Source: Echinicola rosea
GTDB taxonomy: Bacteria > Bacteroidota > Bacteroidia > Cytophagales > Cyclobacteriaceae
Assembly: GCF_005281475.1 (NCBI RefSeq)
Contig: NZ_CP040106.1
Span: 5,756,001-5,820,000, forward strand
DNA: 64,000 bases
Direction of reading: 5' to 3'
The notes beneath the pieces are model-generated. The model was not told the origin of the DNA. It made no database searches and worked only from the letters and a program-made list of their open reading frames with translations. Position numbers and translations under genes: made by a program. Below are positions 1-9,100 of this stretch, one piece after another. Within the stretch, counting starts at the first letter, position 1. Each line of letters begins with the position of its first letter.

Positions 1-2
1 TT

Positions 3-1448
3 AAGCTTTTCGAAAATCTCTCAATTGATTTTCAGGATAGTGGTCATATCGCTGTTTTCATAGGTAAAAATGGTTCAGGAAAGACTACCCTAGTAGAAGC
101 AATCACCCAGATATTCTCTGGGCTATTAGGTACAAAGGATTTTAAGTCTCTGGAAAATGAAGAATTTAATTTTCAATTTTCCATTACCTACCTACTGAGA
201 AGAGAAAAAATCACAGAAACATCTATGTATGGTGAATCCTTTGTAAACTACATAGGTGTAGAATTCTCTTATGAAGATAACCTACATGTCAAATTATTTG
301 AGGGGAACGATACTATAGAGGGTTTACCCAAAATAGAGAAGCATTTGCGAAATAAAGGGGAAGAGTTAGCTTACATTCTGCCTGACAACTTTGTAGTTTA
401 CTACTCTGGCATCTCCAACAGTATTTTTGAAATCTATAATAAGTTTCAGAGAGAATTAATTACTGGTACACTTACCGGAGAAGTTAAGTTTGATCAGCCT
501 TTTTATTATTTCCTACCTCAGAACTTACCTGCTATTTTGATTGGGCTATTGAGTTATGAGTATGGTGGCGTGCCAGAGACTTTACAAAAGCAATTTGGGA
601 TTAGTGGGTTTTCTTCTATTCAACTGAATTTCAAAAAGCCAAGTTGGGCAAAGTCCAAATCCACGCCTGAAGACTTTTGGGGAGCAATGGGAGAACTAAA
701 TCAGTTCATGAATATCTTGAAAGGAGCAACTATGACAAAATTTCAGTCAGACTCAATCACCTTTAGTATATCAGATAAATCACAACTCGAAAATATTTGG
801 AGCTTTTACGGTACGGAAAAAAGACTTTTTGAGTACTTGGTTTCTTTGCAATCCAATGATTTTCTTGAAAGCATCGATCTTAACTTGATTAAAAATGGTC
901 GAGAGGTTGGTTACGACAACCTGAGTGAAGGAGAAAAACAGTTACTGATTATTACTGGCTTAAAAGAATTACTTGCTGCTGATAATAGCTTGTTTTTATT
1001 GGATGAACCAGACACTTATCTTCATCCGGAATGGAAGCGTGAATTTGTGTACAACCTATTCAAGGAAGAGGAAGATTTATTCAAGAATTTCTCCATCATA
1101 ACTACCCATTCACCAAATGTACTTTCTGCATTAAAAAAAGGTCAACTGAATGTTCTTGTAAATGAAGATGGCAAATCTAGGATTAAGAATATTTCATTTA
1201 ATCCTTATGGTAAACCAGTTGACGACATATTAACAGATTTCTTTGATTTAGAAGGATTGCGCTATAAAAAGGTGCAACAGCAGCTAAATGATATTTGGGA
1301 CTTTATCAGGGCTAATAATTATAAATCAGCAGAGTTCAAGAAACTTTTCACAGAACTAGAAAAAGATCTCGGTAAATCGGATAAGGCACTAACGGATATA
1401 AGACTTGAAATAACAAAAAGGAATAAGCTCAATGAGAAAGATAAATAA
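3..1448 (+). CDS. ptuA: AAA ATPase of a Septu (PtuA-like) defence pair, 5' end outside window
   Basis: The reading frame is open from the window edge, so the N-terminus is missing and 481 residues are visible. A Walker A motif (GKNGSGKT) lies at visible residues 21-28, an ABC-type signature (LSEGEKQ) near 307, Walker B (FLLDEPDT) near 332 and an H-loop (TTHSPN) about 30 residues later. This is the layout of RecF/SMC-like AAA ATPases used in anti-phage systems. The stop overlaps the start of the next gene, an HNH protein of the kind that partners PtuA in Septu and in retron Ec78. The ATPase would gate the nuclease, probably in the cytoplasm. Pairing with the HNH gene is seen directly; the defence role is inferred. 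A reverse transcriptase could lie upstream, outside the window. Confidence 0.8.
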   Translation, partial: KLFENLSIDFQDSGHIAVFIGKNGSGKTTLVEAITQIFSGLLGTKDFKSLENEEFNFQFSITYLLRREKITETSMYGESFVNYIGVEFSYEDNLHVKLFEGNDTIEGLPKIEKHLRNKGEELAYILPDNFVVYYSGISNSIFEIYNKFQRELITGTLTGEVKFDQPFYYFLPQNLPAILIGLLSYEYGGVPETLQKQFGISGFSSIQLNFKKPSWAKSKSTPEDFWGAMGELNQFMNILKGATMTKFQSDSITFSISDKSQLENIWSFYGTEKRLFEYLVSLQSNDFLESIDLNLIKNGREVGYDNLSEGEKQLLIITGLKELLAADNSLFLLDEPDTYLHPEWKREFVYNLFKEEEDLFKNFSIITTHSPNVLSALKKGQLNVLVNEDGKSRIKNISFNPYGKPVDDILTDFFDLEGLRYKKVQQQLNDIWDFIRANNYKSAEFKKLFTELEKDLGKSDKALTDIRLEITKRNKLNEKDK

Positions 1449-2058
1449 AGATTCTCCATTGGCTTCCTTTACTGATTTTAAAGACAAGAACCCTGGAGCC
1501 GATTGGAATATTGATTTTAGTAAACCTGGTTGTGCCAGACATCCAACTTATTTGGAGACCAGAGCTACTATCCTAATTAATGAACAGGATTGTCTTTGTG
1601 GCTACTCTGAAATCCCCATAGAGGATGAGCGAGACTGTCATATTGATCATTTTCGAAAGCGGAATATGTTCCCTGAGCATACTTTCAACTGGGATAACCT
1701 TGTAGCTGCATGTAATGATGAAGATTTTGGTGCAAAATACAAGGATAATAAATCAGGTATACAGAAAACTGATTATGCCAGATTCTTTGATCCTGTTGTA
1801 GATTCTGTTCAGGATTATTTCTATTACAATGAGAGAGGAGAAATAGAACCACATCCAACATTATCTGATCCTGTCTTACAGGCAAAAGTTCAAAAAACTA
1901 TAGAGGTCTTTAATCTACAAGACAAAAGTCTGGTAAATAGACGAAAAACAGTAATAGAGCAAATAAAAGCGTATGCAGATCTTACAGAAGAAGAGATTTT
2001 TAAGGCTTTGAAATTTGGTGGGTTCATAAGTTTAATTCAACAATACACGAGTGTTTAA
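1432..2058 (+). CDS. ptuB: HNH endonuclease, TIGR02646/PtuB-like
   Basis: This 208-residue protein carries an HNH-type core: Cys54-x-Cys56 in a CLCGYSE stretch, a HIDH motif at 70-73, an FNWDNL stretch around 85-90 and ACN at 93-95. These match the family of HNH nucleases found next to ATPases in Septu and retron systems. The gene starts 17 bases inside the ATPase gene, so translation is probably coupled. The expected action is cleavage of nucleic acid in infected cells once released or activated by the ATPase. The family match rests on motif spacing and context, not on a database search. Confidence 0.8.
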   Translation: MRKINKDSPLASFTDFKDKNPGADWNIDFSKPGCARHPTYLETRATILINEQDCLCGYSEIPIEDERDCHIDHFRKRNMFPEHTFNWDNLVAACNDEDFGAKYKDNKSGIQKTDYARFFDPVVDSVQDYFYYNERGEIEPHPTLSDPVLQAKVQKTIEVFNLQDKSLVNRRKTVIEQIKAYADLTEEEIFKALKFGGFISLIQQYTSV

Positions 2059-2060
2059 AT

Positions 2061-3104
2061 ATGGAAAACAGTCTTACACCAAATCAAAGCGAATTTCTAC
2101 TCTATGTCTCCCAAAGTGGAGATATTAAGGTAGATGTATTGCTGCATGATGAAACAGTATGGCTCACCCAAAAGGGTATGCAAGAGTTGTTTGAAAAAGC
2201 AAAGTCCACCATATCAGAGCATATCAAAAATGTATTTGAAGAAGGGGAATTAAACGAAGAAGTGGTTGTTCGGGATTTCCGAACTACCAGTCCTCATGGT
2301 GCCATTGAAGGTAAAACTCAGGAAAATACGGTTAAGTATTACAATCTGGACGTTATTATTTCAGTTGGCTATCGGGTCAAATCGCAACGGGGTACACAGT
2401 TCCGTATCTGGGCTACTAAAGTATTGCGGGAATACATTATCAAAGGCTTTGCTATGGACGACCAACGCCTAAAGCAAGGTTCTGCACTCTTTGGCAAAGA
2501 TTACTTTGATGAATTACTGGAACGTATCAGAGAGATACGAGCCAGTGAAAGACGCTTCTACCAGAAAATAACCGACATCTATGCGCAATGCAGCATAGAC
2601 TATGATCCCAAAGCTGAGATAACACAGACTTTTTACAAAACTGTACAAAACAAACTCCATTGGGCTATTACTGGCCATACAGCAGCCGAAATTATCAAAG
2701 AAAGAGCCAATGCAGCTAAACCTTTTATGGGTTTAACTACATGGAAAAATGCACCACAAGGTAAAATCCTAAAAACAGATGTTTCGGTAGCTAAAAACTA
2801 CCTCAAAGAAAAGGAACTCCGTGAACTCAACCGGATTGTGACCATGTACCTCGACTTTGCCGAGCTACAGGCTGAAAGGCAGGTTCCGATGAAGATGGCT
2901 GATTGGGTAGCTCGTTTAGATGCATTCCTTCAATTCAATGAGTATAATGTATTAAAAGACGCAGGTAAAATTTCAGCCACTATTGCCAAGCAATTAGCTG
3001 AAAAGGAATATAATAAATTCAGAGTAGTTCAGGACAAGAATTTTGAATCCGACTTTGATAAGGAAGTAAAGCGAATTACTAAAAAGGGAAAAAACAAAAA
3101 ATGA
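2061..3104 (+). CDS. rhuM: RhuM family protein
   Basis: The 347-residue product has the RhuM N-terminus: a short helix-turn-helix-like stretch (WLTQKGMQELFEKAKSTISE) near residues 35-54, then the conserved VKYYNLDVIISVGYRV segment and a FRIWATKVLREYI segment. RhuM proteins were first named from a Salmonella pathogenicity island and are now often seen in defence islands, but their biochemical activity is not settled. The gene begins two bases after the HNH stop and ends six bases before the Argonaute gene, so it is very likely in the same transcript as both. Confidence 0.85.
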   Translation: MENSLTPNQSEFLLYVSQSGDIKVDVLLHDETVWLTQKGMQELFEKAKSTISEHIKNVFEEGELNEEVVVRDFRTTSPHGAIEGKTQENTVKYYNLDVIISVGYRVKSQRGTQFRIWATKVLREYIIKGFAMDDQRLKQGSALFGKDYFDELLERIREIRASERRFYQKITDIYAQCSIDYDPKAEITQTFYKTVQNKLHWAITGHTAAEIIKERANAAKPFMGLTTWKNAPQGKILKTDVSVAKNYLKEKELRELNRIVTMYLDFAELQAERQVPMKMADWVARLDAFLQFNEYNVLKDAGKISATIAKQLAEKEYNKFRVVQDKNFESDFDKEVKRITKKGKNKK

Positions 3105-3110
3105 TGTAAA

Positions 3111-5210
3111 ATGCCTAAACACTGTTTCAACATACTAACATTCAATCACCCGAGCGAATCGCTCACCTTCTATTTTTCCGAGAAGGAGCAAGAAGGAACC
3201 ACACGAATCCATAAATCATTGGTTCCTGATGAGGTCATTGATAAGTATGGAGAGCAGGAGCATTACTACACATCGTTTTGCCAAGTAAAAGAAGGATTCA
3301 TTCCGGTCACTAAGCCAACTACACCAACCTTTGAGAAAATCACTACCGAAGAAGGAATTGAGAAAACCGTTCCGGTTTCCAATTCCGCATTGTCTTCATC
3401 TATTCTCAAACGCTACTACAATTCATTAATCCATAACCATTTCAAAACTAAGGGCTGTTTGGTCAAACCTAATTTTGTAAGCGATACAGAAGTTTGGTTG
3501 CCAAGCGATACACAAGACAAGGAGGGGATATACAAAACGTTTGACCGTTTTTCTTTAAAAGTGCAGTTCAGGACAGTTTCCAGCAGCCTTGAATTGTTGG
3601 TCACATTTGAAGGCAAGTCAAAGATTTTCAAAACACCTGTCTCAGAATTATTTGAAGAAGTACCAGTAAGGGCATTCAATTGGGTAGTATATGAAAAAGG
3701 GTTATACCGCTTTGATGAATTGCCGGATGATGGAAAAAGAAATTACGACAAGGTTTATCCTGTTTGGAATTTTGAAATCAGGGATGCTTTGCATCAGGAG
3801 ACAGAAGCACCGGACAAGACGAACAAATACAAGAAGTTCAAAACGGCCATTGATAAATTCTACAGGGAGCAGCTTAATACTGACGAGTTCAAAACTATCA
3901 TTCCGCTTTCATCTAAAGGGTTTATTCCAGTAGATGAAGTCCGCATCGGCTCAATAGAAAAGTCCAGCAACAAACTCGTATTTGGAAACCAAAAGCTTCA
4001 TCACGTACCGTATTATGGCATTACTGAAAATGGCCCTTTCGAGTTAAGCCCATCATCTAAGATTCATTTCTTCTTTATTCTCCATGAGGATGATAAAGAG
4101 GTAGCAACAAAGATTCACAACTACTTTAATGGCAAACTCAACGGCTTTAGAGGGCTATCAAAGTTCATTCATACACCATACCACCCAGATAAAGACCTTG
4201 CAATTTATTTCAAAAAAAGAGATGATCCCTGGTCAGATATATATGAACAAATCATTAATAAAGATTTTGACACAGACACACAATACCTAGCAATCTATAT
4301 TAGCCCTATTAGCAAAAACATTCCTGATAAGTCCCGCAGACTTGTTTACTACAAGCTGAAAGAGCTTCTGTTAAAAAAAGGAGTTTCATCTCAAGTAATA
4401 GACCCCGAAAAAGTGATTTCCAATGACAAGTATCATTTCAGCTTGCCAAACATAGCGATTGCCATTCTCGCAAAGCTCAATGGCACTCCGTGGAGGTTGG
4501 ACACAAAGCTGAAGAATGAATTGATTGTTGGAGTTGGAGCATTCAAGCACACAGAAGTTGACATTCAATATATCGGTAGCGCATTCAGTTTCTCCAATAC
4601 AGGGAAATTCAACCGCTTTGAATGTTTTCAGAAAGACCAAACAAAAGAGTTGGCAGGTTCAATCCTAAGAGCGGTTAAAGACTATGTGAATGTAAATACA
4701 GGAATCCGAAGGCTTGTAATTCACTTCTACAAAGACATGAGTAGAGAAGAAGTAGAACCGATTGAGAACGGCCTAAAAGAATTAGAATTGAACATTCCGG
4801 TCTTTATCGTCACCATCAACAAAACGGAATCATCCGATATTGTTGCCTTTGATTTGGACTGGAAAGATTTGATGCCTGTAAGTGGAACATTCATCAAATT
4901 GGGTTACAACAGATTTTTACTATTCAACAATACCAGGTATTCAGCATCAGAGTTCAATTTCAATGATGGATTTTCATTTCCGGTAAAGCTCAAAATTAAT
5001 TGCTCCAATCCTGAATTGGTGGATGATTACAAAACAGTCAAAGAGCTTATCGATCAAGTGTATCAATTCAGTCGCATGTACTGGAAATCAGTAAGACAAC
5101 AAAATTTGCCCGTAACAATCAAGTACCCTGAAATGGTGGCAGAAATGCTCCCCTACTTTGAAGGCAACGAGATTCCTGATTACGGTAAAAACAATCTTTG
5201 GTTCTTATAA
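3111..5210 (+). CDS. Long prokaryotic Argonaute, apparently catalytically inactive PIWI domain
   Basis: The 699-residue protein is the usual length of a long pAgo (N, PAZ-like, MID, PIWI). The MID region shows the guide 5'-phosphate pocket pattern: VYYKLKELL near 412-420, a Gln near 426 (GVSSQ) and a Lys near 454 (ILAKLNGTPW). The PIWI domain starts near 470. Where active Argonautes have the first catalytic Asp after the beta strand, this protein reads LIVGVGAF. The second strand reads LVIHFYKDMS rather than the usual His-Arg-Asp-Gly. The C-terminus keeps the typical VTIKYPEMVAEM stretch. This suggests guide and target binding without slicing, as in long-B pAgos, which act through partner proteins. 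Its stop overlaps the next gene (TAATG). Confidence 0.85.
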   Translation: MPKHCFNILTFNHPSESLTFYFSEKEQEGTTRIHKSLVPDEVIDKYGEQEHYYTSFCQVKEGFIPVTKPTTPTFEKITTEEGIEKTVPVSNSALSSSILKRYYNSLIHNHFKTKGCLVKPNFVSDTEVWLPSDTQDKEGIYKTFDRFSLKVQFRTVSSSLELLVTFEGKSKIFKTPVSELFEEVPVRAFNWVVYEKGLYRFDELPDDGKRNYDKVYPVWNFEIRDALHQETEAPDKTNKYKKFKTAIDKFYREQLNTDEFKTIIPLSSKGFIPVDEVRIGSIEKSSNKLVFGNQKLHHVPYYGITENGPFELSPSSKIHFFFILHEDDKEVATKIHNYFNGKLNGFRGLSKFIHTPYHPDKDLAIYFKKRDDPWSDIYEQIINKDFDTDTQYLAIYISPISKNIPDKSRRLVYYKLKELLLKKGVSSQVIDPEKVISNDKYHFSLPNIAIAILAKLNGTPWRLDTKLKNELIVGVGAFKHTEVDIQYIGSAFSFSNTGKFNRFECFQKDQTKELAGSILRAVKDYVNVNTGIRRLVIHFYKDMSREEVEPIENGLKELELNIPVFIVTINKTESSDIVAFDLDWKDLMPVSGTFIKLGYNRFLLFNNTRYSASEFNFNDGFSFPVKLKINCSNPELVDDYKTVKELIDQVYQFSRMYWKSVRQQNLPVTIKYPEMVAEMLPYFEGNEIPDYGKNNLWFL

Positions 5211-5620
5211 TGGATAGAGTGGAAGAAATATTTCGAATAAAGAAGGTAAAGCCCACAGCGGTGAGAGTTGTAGTATTGCGCCATCTGTTGGAGCAGAACC
5301 AGGCACAATCACTTAAAGAAATAGAAGAATCACTAATTCAAACCGATAGAAGCTCCATATTTCGTACGTTAAAAACCTTTGAAGAACATAAAGTAATCCA
5401 TAGTATCGAAGATGGTTCCGGCATGACAAAATATGCAGTATGTGTTGAAGGTTGTAATTGTGACCCGGAAGATCTCCACTATCACTTTTATTGCACATCA
5501 TGCAATCTTACCTACTGCCTTTTGGATTATCCTATTCAGACTGTGAACCTTCCAAAAAATTTCAAAATGGAACAAGCTAATATGGTAATCAAAGGTCTGT
5601 GTGATAAGTGCAATCGTTAA
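5210..5620 (+). CDS. Fur family transcriptional regulator
   Basis: The 136-residue protein has an N-terminal winged helix (VKPTAVRVVVLRHLL, then DRSSIFRTLKTFEEHKVI) and a C-terminal dimerisation domain with a DLHYHFYCTSC His/Cys segment and a final CDKC pair, which form the structural zinc site of Fur/Zur proteins. I chose the ATG at 5210 because it overlaps the Argonaute stop as TAATG; an in-frame start at 5198 would only add four residues inside the upstream gene. A perfect 15-bp palindrome lies five bases after its stop and before a small Cys-rich gene and the CzcA operon, so it probably represses that operon and possibly its own transcript. Confidence 0.85.
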   Translation: MDRVEEIFRIKKVKPTAVRVVVLRHLLEQNQAQSLKEIEESLIQTDRSSIFRTLKTFEEHKVIHSIEDGSGMTKYAVCVEGCNCDPEDLHYHFYCTSCNLTYCLLDYPIQTVNLPKNFKMEQANMVIKGLCDKCNR

Positions 5621-5624
5621 CCTT

Positions 5625-5639
5625 TGCAACCCGGTTGCA
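5625..5639. promoter_or_regulatory. Perfect palindrome, candidate Fur/Zur-type operator
   Basis: The sequence TGCAACCCGGTTGCA is a perfect 7-1-7 inverted repeat in the 45-base gap between the Fur-family gene and the DUF6660-like gene. Size and symmetry fit a Fur-superfamily dimer site. Binding by the neighbouring regulator is inferred from position only. Confidence 0.55.
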
Positions 5640-5665
5640 CTCCCTTTTGGGTAGGTTTGCGGCTG

Positions 5666-5989
5666 ATGAAATTATTTACCTGCATATTAGTTGTAATTAT
5701 CTTGATTTTATCAATTACTCCCATAGTAGGTGTTCATTGTAATGTTTCAAATTGGACAACTAATATTGAGATAAATTCAGATCAAGAAGATAATGAAACT
5801 GAAGGGGACGAAACTTGCCCCCTCCTTTGCGGTTGCCAATGTGGCCATAGATACCTCATTTCTATTACCAGCAGCAGAATGGTTAGCAATCCGGTTCTAG
5901 TTAATAACATAAAGTTGCCAGAAACTTACAGGGAGGGCATTTCTTTTGACTTAATTCATTCTATCTGGCATCCCCCAAAAATTTCTTAA
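5666..5989 (+). CDS. Small secreted Cys-rich protein, DUF6660-like
   Basis: The 107-residue product starts with a hydrophobic signal segment (MKLFTCILVVIILILSITPI) and carries a compact Cys cluster (CPLLCGCQCGHRY) around residues 50-62. Such small proteins precede RND metal-efflux genes in many Bacteroidota and are grouped as DUF6660; the function is unknown, but exposure of thiols in the periplasm suggests metal binding. The ATG at 5666 is preferred over a start at 5624 because the latter would add 14 residues ahead of the signal peptide and overlap the palindrome at 5625-5639. Confidence 0.6.
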   Translation: MKLFTCILVVIILILSITPIVGVHCNVSNWTTNIEINSDQEDNETEGDETCPLLCGCQCGHRYLISITSSRMVSNPVLVNNIKLPETYREGISFDLIHSIWHPPKIS

Positions 5990-6190
5990 CAAGTTATTGA
6001 TATGCTTTAACCATAGGCTATTAACCGATATGGTTTAACAGCTATTGGTTATCGAACTACAATATCAATAATCATTGATCTCAAACCTTATTATATATCA
6101 CAGAAGGTCAGGTCATTCATTCAACTAACATTTACCGATATTAAAAGCATTGAAGCTTTTTCATTCAAAAAGCCTGATAAAAAGTAAAAT
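5990..6190 (+). promoter_or_regulatory. AT-rich leader upstream of the CzcA-TolC gene
   Basis: About 200 bases of AT-rich sequence with repeated TTTAAC and GGTTTAAC-like words and no open frame. It probably contains the promoter or leader of the efflux gene, but I cannot place a convincing TTTG/TAnnTTTG pair. Confidence 0.3.
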
Positions 6191-9100
6191 ATGATCAATC
6201 AGATAATATCATTCTCAATAAAGAATAAGCTAATTATAGGCATGCTTACCATTGCCCTCATTGCTGGAGGAATATGGAGCATGACCCAGGTACCGCTTGA
6301 TGCCGTGCCTGACATTACCAATAACCAGGTACAGGTTATCACACAAGCACCCAATTTGGGTACCGAGGATATAGAACAGTTTGTTACTTACCCAATAGAA
6401 GTGGCCGTATCTAATCTGCCTGGGGTCATAGAAATTAGATCCGTATCCAGGTTCGGCCTTTCAGTAGTGACCATTGTCTTTGAAGACGACATGGGAACCT
6501 ATTTGCCGCGACAGCTGGTGAGTGAAAAACTCACTGAAGTAAAAGAAGAAATACCCGAAGGATTCGGGGAAACCTCTATGGGCCCCATTACTACCGGTTT
6601 AGGAGAAGTATATCAATATACCTTAAAAGTTGATTCCGCCTTTAAGGACAAATACAGCATTAGCGACCTGCGCACCATGCAAGATTGGATTGTACAAAGA
6701 CAGATGGCAATGGTGCCCGGAGTAATAGAGGTTAATGCCATAGGAGGGACTATAAAGCAATATGAAGTGGCGGTCAATCCCGATGAACTTAAAGCCATTG
6801 ACTTAACGATTACAGACATATTTGAAGCGTTGGAGCTCAATAATGAGAATACAGGCGGAGCCTATATTGAGAAAAACCACCAAGCCAATTTTATCCGTGG
6901 AGAGGGATTAGCCCGAAGCCTCTCGGATATTGAAAAAATTGTTGTAAAGACGGTAGATGGTATTCCCATTCAAATTAAGGATGTGGCTAAAGTCCAGTAT
7001 GGATCAGCCGTTCGATATGGTGCACTAACACAGGACGGAGAAGGAGAAGTGGCTGGAGGCCTTGTAATGATGCTCAAAGGTGCAAATTCCAATGAAGTGG
7101 TTGAAAATGTAAAGGAGCGAATGACACAAATTCAGCAGTCATTACCTGAAGGGGTTGTTATAGAACCGATCCTTGACAGAAGCGAGTTAATTTCTGAGAC
7201 AACTGGTACAGTAGCCACTAACCTTATTGAAGGAGCGCTGATTGTAATATTTGTGTTGGTTTTCCTGCTTGGCAACTGGCGTGGTGGATTGATTGTGGCT
7301 TCAACTATTCCATTGTCCTTGCTCTTTGCCTTCATTCTTATGAATGTTTTTGACGTATGGGCCAATCTGATGAGCCTTGGGGCAATTGACTTTGGTATAA
7401 TAGTCGATGGAGCGGTGATCATTGTAGAGGGCACGGTTTTCTTCCTATATCAGCGGATGCGAAAGGGAAAGGAGATCAACGCCAAAGAGCGTGACGAGAC
7501 TACTTACACAGCTTCAAGCAAAATGATGAATGCTGCCTTTTTCGGCCAACTCATCATTCTCATTGTTTTCATACCCATACTCTTTCTGGAAGGTGTAGAA
7601 GGTAAAATGTTTAAACCCATGGCTTTCACATTCATGTTTGCCATGATGGGTGCCATGATCCTTTGCCTTACTTATGTGCCTATGATTTCCAGTCTTTTTA
7701 TTCGAGTCCCCCAAAAAGAGAAAAAATCATGGGGCGATAAGATTGTTATTTGGCTGGAAGATAAATATGAAAAAGCACTGGGTGGTGTCCTAAAAAGAAC
7801 CGCAATTATCATCGGCTCTTCGGTAGTCCTTTTTGCCCTGGCTATTTTTACTTTTACCCGAATGGGTGGTGAGTTCATCCCACAGCTCGATGAAGGGGAT
7901 ATTGCTTTTCATGCTATCCTTAAACCCGGCAGTTCCCTTTCAGAAACTATCGAAACTACTACCAAAATAGAGCGGATCGTAAAATCCAATTTCCCGGAGG
8001 TAGAAAAAATCGTGAGCCGAATTGGAGTTGCAGAAGTCCCAACCGACCCCATGCCTTTTGACTTTGCAGATGTTTTTGTGATTCTTAAACCTGAAGATGA
8101 ATGGAGCTCTGCTAGTTCAAAAGAGGAGCTTGTTGAAAAAATGAAGGAAAAGGTCAGCCTGATTCCTGGTGTAAATTTTGAATTTACACAGCCCATAGAA
8201 ATGCGCTTTAATGAATTGCTCGAAGGCGTCCGGGAAGATGTAGCCATTAAATTGTATGGGGAGGACATAAATATACTGGCAGAAAAAGCACAGGAAGTTT
8301 CTGAAATAATAGAAGGAACTCAGGGCATCGGGGACATGCGTGTGGAGGCGACAACCGGTCTCCCACAGATAACAATTAAGTATGAAAGAGACGAACTTGC
8401 GCAGTATGGAATGAATATAAATTATATCAACAACCTAATCCAAACTGCTTTTGCGGGCGGCAAAGCCGGAGTTATCTTTGAAGGTGAAAAACGTTTTGAT
8501 CTGGTGGTACGCCTGGATTCGGCACATCGTACCAATATAGATGATCTCAAGAACCTATACATTAACACACCTGATGGCACACAAATACCTTTAAGAGAAG
8601 TAGCCAATATCAGCTATGAACCCGGTCCAATGCAGATCAGCCGGGACAATACGAACAGGAGGATTTATGTGGGAGTAAACGTACGTGGCAGGGACGTAAA
8701 GTCATTGGTACAGGAAATTCAGCAAAAGCTAAACAATCAGTTAGAGCTGCCTGCAGGATATTACATCAGGTATGGAGGGGCTTTCGAAAACCTTGAAAGG
8801 GCAACCGCCCGCTTGAAGGTTGTAGTACCTATTGCTTTGGCATTGATCTTCATCCTGATCTTTTTCGCATTGCGCTCTTTTATGCAAACGACCATGATCT
8901 ACATGGCCATTCCCTTAGCAGCCATTGGTGGTGTATTTTCACTTTGGCTCAGGGACATGCCTTTCAGTATATCGGCAGGGATTGGGTTTATTGTACTTTT
9001 TGGGGTAGCTGTTCTTAATGGATTGGTATTGATTAGTGGATGGAATGAACTTAAAGAAGAAGGGGTAACTGACTTAAACGAGCGGATTAGGCAGGGCGCC

